From contig VWZS01000909.1 in NCBI GenBank assembly GCA_013397075.1, forward strand, positions 125,478 through 189,477: a DNA stretch of 64,000 nt. Direction: 5' to 3'. This DNA comes from Rhabdornis inornatus. Lineage: Eukaryota > Chordata > Aves > Passeriformes > Rhabdornithidae. Shown here piece after piece: positions 39,621 through 51,857 of the stretch. The translations under genes and the position numbers were made by a program. The notes below the pieces were generated by a model that worked only from the letters and a program-made list of their open reading frames with translations, searched no databases and had not been told where the DNA came from. The stretch's first letter is position 1. Each line of letters begins with the position of its first letter.

Positions 39621-42600
39621 GATTGTAGTTTATTTAATTTTGTGCAATTTACCAGTGTCTCAAAAAACACTAAATCATTTTCATCATTTTCATTAAGTTG
39701 CAGCTTTTCTAAGATTAAAGTTAACAGTGATTGCACACCCTTTTTTATTGGAATCAAGATACTGACTTTCCCAGGACAGAATTTAGTTGTCCTGCCTGGT
39801 TTACCCCAATTTCCCAATAGCCCTTTCTGTATGAGGAAGCTACTACTTTTCCTGGTCATTGTAAATGCATGGAATGTGAGAACCACAAATTCTGAAAAAC
39901 TGTCAAATTTAGTTACACACTGATAATCTTTTGTAATTACTAGTGTTGGTATGTCATATGTTCAATGCAGCTTCCATCTTCCTTAAACATTTAATTTTGA
40001 CAAAGAGACAAACACATATTTTGTTCAGTAAATTAGACTTTAATTTCTGTACCTTAATTTGTTAAGTAACTGATCTTATTTCACAAAAGCACTTAAAACG
40101 TGTCGGTGGAAGTACGGACTTTTCCAGCAAATTCATTACATATTTCTTTTGTGCAGGGTTTATTATTTGCAAGCAAACGTTTGGTACTGGCAAAATCTCA
40201 CCTAATATATTCTTTGCTTCTATGTAATTCACTCTTTCAACTCTATCATAACAAACACACTCTTTTTTTGGAAGCTTCACTTTGAGAATTAAAATAAAGA
40301 AATGAAAGATTTCATTTTATTTTTGTAAAGATACCGCTGGATAATTAGAAATGTGTATGCATAAAATTACTGACATTTTCATATTCAGCAAAGAGGCCAC
40401 AGTCTTATAATGAACTCTGGAGTAGGCTAGGATAACTGCTCTCCTTTTGACTTATAATAAAAATCATAGCTCTGGAGTATTGTAAGCATCAGAGTAATCA
40501 GTTCAGCTCCTGTGCCACTGCACAGCAGATTTGTGTGGGGTGGGTGGAGACAAAAGTTCTGTAAACTAGCATGGACTAGTACTAAGCCTATCACAGTATT
40601 CGAGGACTCTGCAGAGAAGGTTTGACACACAGAAAAAGTGGTGTTTATGCTTTTGAGAAAAAGCTTCCTGCTGTTGCATGTAGAAAGATGTCATCAATGA
40701 CTCCTTCTATAAACAGCAGATGGTATGAAGAGTGTAAAAACACAAAGATACCCCTGAAACTAAGAAGGAAAGTCATGGACCTGAGTGGAGTAGTGCAAAG
40801 GCTGATAAAGCTGAAAGAGAGCTAGCCATCACTTCAGCTGGTGTAACCATCACTTCCTGATTTACATAATCTGGGGATCGCCACCAACTACTTCTTCCTG
40901 AGTGCCATCCTTGTCTATGTCCTTTTTTTGTATATTCTAGTTATCAGTTAAATTTTAGTAATTCAACAGCATAAGGTGTACATTTTCCACAGTGAAATAC
41001 TCTGTGAAACTGGAACAACTGGGCTGGTTGTGCAAGAGTAAAACAAAAGGTCTAAGGATGAAGAAAAAGTCTGGCTCATAAGGGTCATTAAAAAAATAAA
41101 AGGGACAGACAGGCCTCACAAGATTTTGTTTCCCACTGAGAAAAATGAGGATGTGAAAAAATCTGATGTGACTTCACAGTAACTTTAAGATACCTAATCT
41201 AGCTGTAAATTACTCTTACTTTGTACTGGTTGCAGTTTAGCCATAAAGTTCACTGCAAGCGAATTTACCTTGCAAAGATTATCCTCTGGAGTTGCTGATG
41301 ATTTTTTGCAGACGTCGTAAGTTTTAAGCAGAAAAGCAGCAAATACATTGCTGACAGTCATTCTACACATCAGAATTATAATGGAGTTTGCTCATGAATT
41401 AAATAAAACCAAAACAACAACAAAAAAATGGAGAGCGGAGCAGGGAGCTGGAGTAATAAAGAGATGCCGTAGTCTGTTTAACAAATTTAGATAATTCTTT
41501 ACCTTCTTGTGTATTGAGCAATAACTTTTCCTTCTCTGTTTGATCAAAAATGCTCATGTCTTTTATGTTAAAATCTTCTGAATGGTCAAATAAATTATTA
41601 GCAACTATATCGAATCATCTCTATAGAGGGAAGCGGAAGAAATGGAGAAGAGATGAAGAAAATATGCTTTTGAAGTTATACAGACCATGAAGTACTAAGC
41701 CGTAGACAAGTCCCAGGAGCTTTATAGTATTGTTGAAAGCTAGAGTCAGCCAGCAAAAATATTTGAACGGGGGAAAAAGTGTTTAAATGACCAGGAGAGG
41801 AAAATATTCAGACTAACACAGTAATGTCAAGCATTAGATTATAGTAATTAGACCCATGTTTTACTGTAATATGTGATCTCTATTTCTAATCTTATAACTT
41901 TTACCACAAAAAACAACTCATTTGGATGGTGTCCCTGTTTGCCATTTCCTTTTGCTTCTTCCTTCCTATCAGCTTCTGTCTCATGGGCCAATGCCCTCTT
42001 GTGTTTTCTGTGGTATGATTTTCTTTGCAGGGTGGAACTTGCTCTTCTGCTACTGCTGCTCACAACCTAAGCTGAGCAGCCATTCTGGCAACACCAGTTT
42101 ATAAAAGGGACAGAACATGTTAGAGGTTAAAATAGAGCCTTATCTCCAGTTTGAGGTTGAACTAACTAAGATTGTGATTTGGGACAGAGCATGGCTTTCA
42201 TGGCTGGGTGGAATGCTGCTCTGCTGGAGAAAAATACAGCAGTAGTGGTCTAGGAATCTCCCTTCCTAAGGACCCTTCTTACAATTTAGGAATTAAAGAA
42301 ATGGGACAGTGATGGGACTATATGAAAGAATCCACCTTCATGATTTCATAACTCTAAGTGAATACCACAACAACAGGGTAATCAACTCTAAGATGTTCTG
42401 TAGAAAGAAAAGAAATTTTGAAGTGAAATTTCAGTAATTTAGTGCAATTTAGCAGACTGCACTTCACTAAATCTGGGCAGTGCTGTATCATAGGATGCAA
42501 AACAGAAAGGGTATTTGAAAGGCCAAGTCTTCACTCTAGGTTGTAAAAATCAGAGACAAAACAAATGGCGCTTGAATTGAGAAGTCTCATTACACATTTG

Positions 42601-45600
42601 ATTTGGCATTTTTAGAGTTTATTAAATACCACTGGCTGAATTGTAATTGGTGCTGTGGGCTTTTTTTTCCATGTTCAAAACTATGTAATGATATAACTTC
42701 CAAGAAAGACATGGCAGCTGAAAACAACCACTCTCCAGAAAACCCTGTGCAGAGTAGAAAAGAAAGGGCATAATTATATTTCTCTGCTGAGATAGTGCAT
42801 TCCTCTCACACAGAGAAGTACTTCCTCAGGTAATAAGGCATTTCTGTATAACTGCACATTATTTTACAACATCACAACTGAATCATGTAGCAATATTACT
42901 TCTAGGACCTAAAAGCACATATTAGAAGCTTCCCACTAGTATTTACAATCCGTGAATAGATGAGGACCCTGTGAGTGAAAAGACACTTGAAAGGGATATA
43001 AAAGGGTTGCTTTCACAAGGACAGAACTGCCATAGGCTTGCTCTGGGTTAAGGACATGTTTAAATGCTAATTTGTATAGTATTGCCTGAACTATTTCTCC
43101 CTTTACAATTCACTCAGTAGAGATGCTTGATGTAAAGATTTGCACATGTAAGAAGAATTAAGAGCCAAGTATCTTTAAGTAAGAGGTTGTGAATTCAAAT
43201 TTCCCCTTCAGTGTGGAGGACAAGGCTCCTCTGTTTAAACTTTTCTATTTATGCAACTGTGTATTATTTAATTGTGGATTTAGTCTTATCCTAAATAACT
43301 TACATGAAAATCGTAACACAGCGGTTTTCACACATGCATTCTCCTTATTTCTCAGTGTATGGGCATTAACACAAACAGGTTTTGGGACAGCTTTGCTTTT
43401 TTTCTCCTGTAGAGTGTGTGTATTCATGTGCCAAACAGACATGGAAAAGTAAATTCCTGCTGGAATTTCTCAAACACCACCTGTTCCCCTCATAACTCCA
43501 GTTCTAAGTAGCTACAGTTTGCCAACAGAAATCAGATAAAAGCAAAAGAAGAGGTAAAATTTCAAGCTTGTCAATAAACTCTGTTAATAGACCTCAGAAT
43601 TTATCCCTAAGGCCTAAATATGCAGAGAGCTACATGGTACAGAGGAACTGAAAAGACTTGAAGTGCCCTAACTGAGTATATATTTATCCTCACTAGTGTT
43701 GCATAACTCTCTTCTAAGCATTCTACTTTATTCCCTGAAGGATTTAGCAATCTCCTTCCTTCACATGCATTTCGTCTTCATTGTATAGATACAATGAATT
43801 GATCAGGGAACAGAACACTGCAAGGAGACAGGCAGCTGCTCATACAGTTTTGACTATGCAGTGGAAGTTCACACCATTAGTAATCAGCATAAGAAATATG
43901 TAGATACGAAATCCTCTCCAGAACCTATTCCCCATATTCACTGGTTTTGCCAGTCCAAAAACAGGACAGAAGATGGCAACTAACAATGATTACCAGTGCT
44001 TAAGTGCCAACAGAGCCCCACTAACAGCTGTAATACCCAATATTGCAAACCTAACAGCCACAGGTCCCCTTACAAGATAAAAATAAATTTGCTTTGCCTT
44101 GTGAAGATATACAATATACAATTACCAGACTCCCACAAGAGTATAAACACTCACCTGTGACTGCTTATGCTGTGCTTGCTGAATTTTTACAGACAGTCTC
44201 ACTCCCTCAAGATATGAAATTTTATCAATATGATAAATATTGATTAATAGGTTAAATAATTCAAGGAGATTCACCTGAAAAGGTGGAGGGAGAAGTGACA
44301 ACAGTGTGGCAAGCACCCCATAAAACAGAAGTTGAGATCCCACCTGAGAAACATCAATGATCAAGTAAAGACAATGTTTTTGGATACTTGATGCATAGCA
44401 GACCACATAGTGAGTCCTCCAGATACCTTAAGAAAAATCAAACTGCTGCAGATGACCCCATGAAGGAAAGAATTACAACAGTTACTGTGAACTTTAAGAA
44501 ATTGGAGAAAACTTGTGCCAGATATTCTATTACTGCTCACCTGCTGTACTCACTTTTATGAAACGGAAAACCATGGAAATGAAACCCAGAACATGAAGAG
44601 GCAGTAAGAAACCTAACAGAGGAATTAGAAACATATCAGTCTTTGGGACCAATATACACAACCCTAAAGCAGTATGGGGCTTTGTTGAACATGCTACTGC
44701 ACTGTTGAACATAAACACATAACTGGCCCTGATGGACCAAAGACATCTTTATTATCCATCAGAACTGCACTTAAAGAGACAGAACAGAGATATTCTGAGT
44801 GGGAAAAGGGTTACTAAAGAGTAACCTGACCAGAAAACTCTGCCAAGACTTGAACTGTATTCCATTTCCAGGAACAATTCTGATGCTGATACCAGCACAC
44901 CTGCACCGGAGATCTAGTTATTTACTTCGTAAGTAAACAATTAATCAAAATGCCTTTTAAGCTTTTTGGCTCACAAAGATAGGAGGCAGATACTTTTTGA
45001 ACTCCTGACTCATAAATTCTCTTGTACTACAGTCATACATAACATATATAACAAAATTTGTGATGTTAGCTCTACTAACTTACAGTGGTATCATTCCTAA
45101 TAAAACTGAGAAACTTTCAAAAGCAAGCTTTTCAGAAGTACTCAAAAAGTTTTCCTCTTGTTCCTGGCAACATTAAAAAAATACGAAATCCACTAAGTTG
45201 CATAGCATTTTGTCTGTTGTGAGTTGGCCACTTCCAGTAATTTACTCCTATTTGCAGGACTTCCAGGAACCTTTCTAATGTGTGGTGGAAGAGAAGGTGG
45301 CATCTGCTTTTGCAGGCCTTAATCACAGATCAGGGAAGCCAAAGGTAGTATGTGTGAACTTTTACATGAAATAAAAAATTGCAAAAAAGTTGAGGAATTA
45401 TTTTAATCTAATTATATGCAGGGTATTTCACTGAGTATAAGTCACAAAATGCCGTGTGTCCATGGGCAACTACACATCTATTATTCTTCAATGATTTACC
45501 TGCCATGAAAGAGATAAGTTCATACAGAAAAGGTGAGAAGTAAAAGCTATAAAGTCTAAATTAAAACTTTGTGAGGCATAAAAAAAGATCCTTTCTCAAT

Positions 45601-47865
45601 CATTGAGCCTGACTCATGAAGGTTGACATTTATATGATGGATGAATGTGGACCACTACCCTTTACTTTAGTATACCCATGTCAGACTACCTCATACAGAG
45701 TAGTTTTCTTGACTAGTCCATTGTACAGAGACAGATGTCTCCCCTTCTGGTTAGCAGCCTATATTTTGGTGCTAAACTGCAAATTCTAATCCCAGTATCT
45801 GAAGTAAGGGGTTGCCTGCTGACTGAAGTGTGAAATGGAGTGCCACAAACATCTAATATTAGTAAATATTTTTATTTTATTGATTTTTTTATTTGTTTGC
45901 TTATTTACTGAATTTGGAGTTGGGTCAAAAAATTAAAATAAATCATCTTGAGTACTGAAACTTTTCAGCAAAAAATCAATTAGTTGCAATCCAGTATCTA
46001 TAAAAGAACATTTTCCCTTTTAATTATAGAAAACTGGAAATTATGAATTTGGATAAGAATTTGGATCAGGAAAATGGACATGGCCTTGTTAATCTCAATG
46101 CATGGGGTTTAATCCATGGCCCAGTCTGTCATCATCACATGGAATGAATGTGCCGCATCCTCTTTACATGGATTTTCCTCTGTGAATCTGAAACACGCTC
46201 AGTTTATAAAAATCGTTCAGCAATTTTTAGCAGCTAAATTCTAACGAATTATAACAACTACAAGGGGGAAAAAGGGATTATGAGGACAGAGACAGATACT
46301 TTTCCAAACTCAAAGGTGCTATTTTTATTATACTGAATACTGGGGGTTTTTTAACATGTAGGAGCATCCTCCCTCCCAGATAGGCCTGGATTACGGAATC
46401 AGCTTACAACCAAAAGAAAGCTTACCTTTAAGTCTGCAGATGCTGTGTGTGGCCACAGACTTTACAGCTGGTATATTTCAGCAAAAAAACCTCAAGCCTG
46501 TTGACATGAAGCTGAGTTCTTATGGGTTTATCTCATTTGTATCCCTATATCAAAGTTTTACTTCCAAAAATATAGATGCAACAGTTTTTTCCCCTCAAAA
46601 TAATCTTTCTGAATGTGTGCAGCATTTAAACAAATTATGAACATATATACATTAAAAAGGAAAAAAAAAATTCTTGTTTCTATTGATAACCTATTTTCTG
46701 CTCTAATCTCTCTAAAAGCACTGTTGGACTGTTGAAGTGGACTAGGTGACAACCTGGAAATTTCAGTTACATAATGAGTCCAGCAGAAAAAGATTCTGAG
46801 CATCACTGGAAAAATATTTCTCATTTTTGGAAATGGTTGGTTTTATCTCAAATACTCTTAAGAAGGAATCTGCTAGAAATATCACTAGCTACTGAACTGT
46901 ATTTCTATTTAATAACATTCCTGCAAAAGTGCAAAGAGAAGGTCAAATACACAGAAACTACAGGTCACTGCGATTTTTGTGAGATCAGTGCACAAAAGGT
47001 ACTACAATTAGGAAAAGAAAGGACAAAGATGAAAATCTGGAGCTGAGACAGGAAATATCTGCTTCTATCACACAGGCATTTTTGAAATTTCAAATGTTAT
47101 TTCCTGTAAGGGATTGAAGCAGAAAGACAATAGCTAATTTTTTCTTTGAATTATAGAATCAGAGAAATGGATGAAGGCCAAACACAACGGATATAGTATA
47201 TTTGTGTATGAGTGTACACGTAAATATGCACTGCATTATTTTCTGCTGATTTCAACAGGACCATGTGACTTCTGCAACAAAGGCCACGCAGCCAACACAA
47301 GGAAGAAGAGGGCAATATGAAGAGGCAGAGCTACTGGCAGAGGAAACAGGACACCTTAGGGCCTGGAGGGTGGTCTCAGATGCTGTCTGTTGTCAGTGGA
47401 GATACATGTCCTTGTGAGAGCTTCTTGGTGTAGGAACCTGACCAGATTTTGGATACATGACTCCAAGAAGCACTCCTGATCCACTCTTGTGTTTCAGAGG
47501 GACATTTTTCTTTCAATACTGTGTTAGGCAGGTATTATTTGGTGAGAGAAAATTTTGAATTCCTCATCCCTCTTAACACTATGGTAATACTAAAACATAC
47601 CCTGGCAAAAGCCAGTAAAGTGTATATAACAGAATTGGTGAAAAGATTTGGTTTGACACAAAACAGCATTAAAAAGATTTCAAGACAAAACATGTGTTAT
47701 TTCATATTAGCTTGCTATTGATAATTTATCTACCAGAAGTTATTAGAGGCATTTTGATGCTTATCAACTAAGGAAGAATCCAGGTTTGCCAAACAAGGTA
47801 AACAAGTTCTATGCTCAAGACAAAAAAAAAGTGTTATGGTTGGGAAAGGCATGGAGTGAAATAGT

Positions 47866-47906
47866 AAAATAACAACAAATCATCAAAATAACAACAATAA
47901 ATCATC
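47866..47906. repeat. two-copy imperfect tandem repeat
   Basis: AAAATAACAACAAATCATC at 47,866-47,884 is followed directly by a copy with a 3-base insertion at 47,885-47,906. Confidence 0.85.
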
Positions 47907-48808
47907 ATAAAGATGTGCATCACATGAAGTCCAAGATTTCCCAGAGATCCAGTCTTAAAGGAGTTCTGAAGATAAAGTATTGAATTTTTCACAATTATCC
48001 GGTATGTAATCTTTATTGTTCTTGGAAGAATTAAGCAAGAAGGTCATTACTACGATACAAATAATGAACCAATAATGGAAAATATTTTCAAGGAGGAAGA
48101 CTGCTTGATAAACATCTAAATCTTTACTAAATAGAAAAGTGAACATCAACAACCACAGTGAAATTCCAAAAGTTCACTGTGTCCTGTAAAACAAACTGTT
48201 CTTGCTTCAAGCCTAAGGGAAGAAAAAAAAAATCATCTTGATAACTATGCCTATGCCTTGTGGTATTTCCAGTAAGTGATACAGCTTGAAGAGAAACTGG
48301 CTTAACACTTATCCATCATTTTCTTAAAGGACAAAATTTCCATACATTTTTTGTCATCTTTCCCCTTCCCATTTTTTCCCTCTATGTTCCCTCTTTATTT
48401 TGGTTCTTCACATTCAGTTATCTCTCATTGTTCCTCTTTCTCTTTTTTGTTCTATTAGTTTCTCTTTAGAATATCTTGTACAAAGCACAGACACTACTAG
48501 TTTTATAAACTACACACACACACACTGAATTGTCTGATGTGGACCGGAATGAGAATACTGAACAAATTCTATGAAGCTTTTTTATAAACTCTAGAAAGGT
48601 TCTGTAGAGTTTCGGTTTTGTTCCATTTTTTTAAGGAAGGGGGAGTTCAAATAGGATTCATGTATGCATGTATGTTTGCACATGCTTATATATAGTAATT
48701 TAAACTTAAAAAATCTCTTATTGTATTATTTGACAGGCTGCTGATTCCTCACATTGTTCATCAAATCTAGTAGTCCATCAATTAGAAATAGAACAAATCA
48801 AATTTATT

Positions 48809-48832
48809 AAACAAACAAACAAACAAACAAAC
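48809..48832. repeat. AAAC microsatellite
   Basis: Six AAAC units are followed by an A run and ACCC. Confidence 0.9.
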
Positions 48833-50108
48833 AAAAAAACCCTAAACAACAAAATGTTAAATTCTTTGTATTCTAAATTGAAGTTCTAGCCATAAATTAA
48901 TTTTGTGACTGTTTAAATATACCAATTGTTATACTATTCTGGTCATGGGTATTTTTTTTTTGTTCTTTTTAGAAAAAGCCTTGCTCATCAACAAAATAAA
49001 ACAAGCTAAATACTGTTTAAAGTCCCAGGAGATGAGATTTTTTCCAAGTTTCTTAATTACCCAGACATTCGTGCAGCCATGAATGTGGTTCTTAAGCCAA
49101 ACAAAAGTCTAGAATCAAAATAGCATGAGAACTGTACAGTCTCTCTAAGGATTAGTTGATGGTCTTTTCAAGCTTATAATTTGTGAAGATAAGGAGCATG
49201 CTGCCTGATTTACAGGCCAATTTTGATGCCTGGTTTTGCAGGTAGCAAGAGTTGTTATTTAACTATTCAGTTTCTCACACCACTCCAGGAAACTAGGAAC
49301 TTGTTTCACAAAAGAAAGGAAAATCTTTGCCAGTCTCTGCCTGTCTGGTTATGAAGTTTTTCAATATGCCTTAGCTGCCCTTTAGAAATACAAGAGGAAC
49401 TGAATGAAGAAGAATGACAAGTAAGGTAGTGAGTCTCCTTCTTTGCAGCAATTTTAATATCTGATCAACATCAGATAAGGCCTTAAAATTGCCTCCAGCA
49501 ATATTTATTGATATTTGAATCAAATATCTATAACCAAAGCTTCAATGGTTACTTGAAATTTATTATGATGAACCTGTGTGTGACGTGTTTGGATGTGGAA
49601 AAAGAAAGGTGTAGGCAAAGGGAAGACATTTAATAAAATGTGATCTAAATATTTTATATTAATTGTTTTTCTAGTTCTAAAATTTACAGCTAAAATTTAA
49701 CAACAACAATATCAGGTGTGTTTACATTAATAGATTCACTCCTTCAAATCCTGTAGTTTAAATTAGAGTAATTCTTCACAGGATTCTCTTTTTTTGTAAT
49801 ATAGTAGGTAGCAAACTCATCTAGCTAACTTTTAGATCCATATGTTTAGTAATATCAAAGAGAAAATTCTCATGGAAATGAGTAAGGGCCTCTCAATATA
49901 AAGGAATGTGGGTTTTGCTATATATATAGAAAAAAAAGGAAAATTAAGTACTCCTCCTTCTCTAACACAGTCAGGAGATTAGATGAGAGGATTTGTCCCC
50001 TGAGAATCTGCTTGAATCTGTAGGTGCTCCACTGTGATCTGTGTATCTCACCACTTTGTATAACATGACATGAGCCTCTGATGGCATAAAATTATGAAAA
50101 ACCACCCC

Positions 50109-50621
50109 TCACCTTCCATGGAAAAACACAACACATTTAAAATAAATTAAACATGGGTTGAGCACTCTGTCAAGAGACAACATCCCTAATTGGCACCTGC
50201 TGTACAGCAGAGGTTGATTAGAGATGAGAGAGTAGTAATTCTCCACAGAAAGGAACTGTCTGATATTATTAAAAATTACCTGCTTGTCACATATGTTCAC
50301 TCTGCTTATTTTTAGCATGAGTTTGAAATACTGGAATCCAAATTTATCATCACCCAACCCACAAAGAATGTTTTTGGCAGTCATTTTTACACTATCAGCA
50401 AAAAATGAACTAAATTGCTTGACAAGTTGTAAAAATTCAGAGTAATATAAAAAGGTGTTTTTAAGAGCAGTGTTTCTCCTAGAATTTTCTAGTGGAGATG
50501 TCAAAACCCTGGAAAAACTGGGGGAAAATCCAGAGGCAAAAATAAGAAGAGAAACTATAAAGATCAAGAGCAGAAAGAGATATAATGACAGGAAAAAAAT
50601 AGAGTGGGAAGAAGTTAGCAA
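50109..50621 (-). other. 170-codon open frame, probably not a gene
   Basis: This is the longest open frame in the window. Its first 45 or so residues are very hydrophobic (F, L, I, S), because the minus strand is pyrimidine-rich between about 50,500 and 50,621. That composition is also poor in stop codons. The remainder has no recognisable domain. There is no promoter, no Kozak-like context that stands out and no splice structure. It could be a single-exon relic, but a compositional artefact is more likely. Confidence 0.1.
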
Positions 50622-50748
50622 AAAAACATTTAGAACCAGATAAAAATATTCTTGAGTTGTGCTTCAGGTAAAGCCTATACTACGTTTTAAGTAAGTAAAT
50701 GGTCATCAATACTCTCAGCAGTGTCTCTCTCTTCCTCCCATTCTCACA

Positions 50749-51110
50749 TGTTGTAGTTTACCCTCAGCTGGCAACTAAATACCACTCAGCAGCTCACTCA
50801 CTGCCCCTCACTCCCTCTCACTGCAGTCTCAGGTATCTCTCAGCCAGCTTCCCCCCAGTTTATGTATTCAGCATGAGGTTCTATGCTGTGGAATATCCCC
50901 TTGGTCAGTTCAGTTCAGCTGTCCTGGCCATGCTCCCTCATAGCTTCTTGTGCACTTCCTCACTGGCATAGCCTGGGACACTGAAAAGTCCTTGACTTGG
51001 GATAAGCACTGCTTAGCAACAACCAAATATCAACATATTCTCATACTGAATTCAAAACTGTAGCATCTACTAAGAAGAAAAGAAACTCAGTCCCAGCCAA
51101 AATTAGCAGT
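50749..51110 (-). mobile_element. solo LTR of an avian endogenous retrovirus (copy A)
   Basis: Read on the minus strand, the block begins near 51,110 with a degraded form of the usual TGT...CCTGG/ACTGG start. It continues with GCTGGGA-like and GTTTCTTTTCTTC-like U3 sequence and CAAGGACTTTTCAG near 50,980. A degenerate TATA-like ATACATAAACTG lies near 50,863, and the block ends with TACAACA at 50,749. I recognise the pattern from abundant ERV LTRs in birds but cannot give a certain family name. It is shorter than the related copy at 55.3 kb and lacks much of the R/U5 part, so it carries an internal deletion. No internal retroviral genes adjoin it. Confidence 0.75.
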
Positions 51111-51149
51111 GTCCACCCCTTATTCTATACCATTTACATCATGCCAGAT

Positions 51150-51183
51150 TCCATGCTTCCTAATACTCCATGCTTCCTAATAC
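51150..51183. repeat. 17-bp perfect tandem duplication
   Basis: TCCATGCTTCCTAATAC occurs twice in direct succession at 51,150-51,166 and 51,167-51,183, in the 85 bases between LTR copy A and the CR1 fragment. It is a recent local slippage or repair duplication, judging by its perfect identity. Confidence 0.95.
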
Positions 51184-51195
51184 TTTTTCAGAGTT

Positions 51196-51532
51196 GCAGA
51201 ATCACAGAATGGGTAGGGTTGGAAGGGATTAGACTGAGTCATCAGGTCCCACCTCTGCTCAAGCAGGGTCATTCTAGAACACATTGCTCAGGATTGCGAC
51301 CAGATGGTTCTTGAATATCTCCAGTGAGGGAGATTCTACAAACTCTCTGGACAATCTGTCCCAGTACTCAAGACACCTGCACAATAAAGTTCCTCCTCAT
51401 ATTCAGGTAGAACTTCCTGTGCATAAATTTCTGTCTGCTGCATCTCATTCACTTGGTAACACTAGGAGCCCGGCTCCATTCTCTTGGCACCTTCCCTTCC
51501 TATACAGACATTGATGAGGTCTCCTCACAGTC
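51196..51532 (-). mobile_element. CR1 LINE 3' fragment (minus)
   Basis: The left end, AGAATCACAGAAT, is the reverse complement of the CR1 3' terminal repeat. It is followed by GGGTTGGAAGGGATT, the complement of the usual CR1 3' untranslated region, and then by the complement of the last part of the reverse-transcriptase ORF. Blocks such as TTGAATATCTCCAGTGAGG and TTCCTCCTCATATTCAGG mark that part. About 340 bases remain of an element that is about 4.5 kb when complete. This is the usual 5' truncation of CR1. The copy is diverged and interrupted by stops, so it is dead. No target-site duplication is seen, as is usual for CR1. Confidence 0.92.
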
Positions 51533-51559
51533 AAAGTCTTCACTTTGGTTTCATCAAAG

Positions 51560-51857
51560 TTCATTCTTCACTGATGTGGCAATCAATGGGCAGTCTGGTT
51601 CTGATCCTTGGACCCAGAGTGGCAAAGAGACACTGTGAGTCACTCAGTGTGGTGCCAGGCCTTAGAAGTTATATTACCCAGTGTTATATAGCAAGCAACA
51701 TTGTGCAATTTTATTTGTTGACTGTTATCACCAAAAATCAAATCCCCTTAAGGTACACACCAGATTTCCCCATCCTTCATCATTATCTACCAAATGCCCC
51801 CATGTATTTGAGCAATGACAAGAAGAAAATTAACTTTGTCCCAGATGAAACAGGATA
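51560..51857 (-). mobile_element. probable ERV LTR fragment (copy C)
   Basis: On the minus strand the block starts TATCCTGTTTCATCTGGGAC and continues with AAGTTAATTTTCTTCTTG, a pattern shared with the starts of several bird ERV LTR families and with copy B at 55.9 kb. A TATA-like CTATATAACA lies near 51,692. The far end, towards 51,560, is uncertain and merges into sequence beside the CR1 fragment. It appears to be a different subfamily from copies A and B. The call rests mainly on the first 40 bases. Confidence 0.5.

Larger units (their letters stand above)
38161..50108. other. AT-rich unique DNA, no gene seen
   Basis: No coding block or transposable element was recognised. It includes an A-rich stretch at 39,582-39,620, a short imperfect tandem repeat near 47.9 kb, an ACACAC run at 48,512-48,525 and an AAAC array at 48.8 kb. 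A GC-richer patch at 47,260-47,480 has no recognised identity. Confidence 0.6.
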
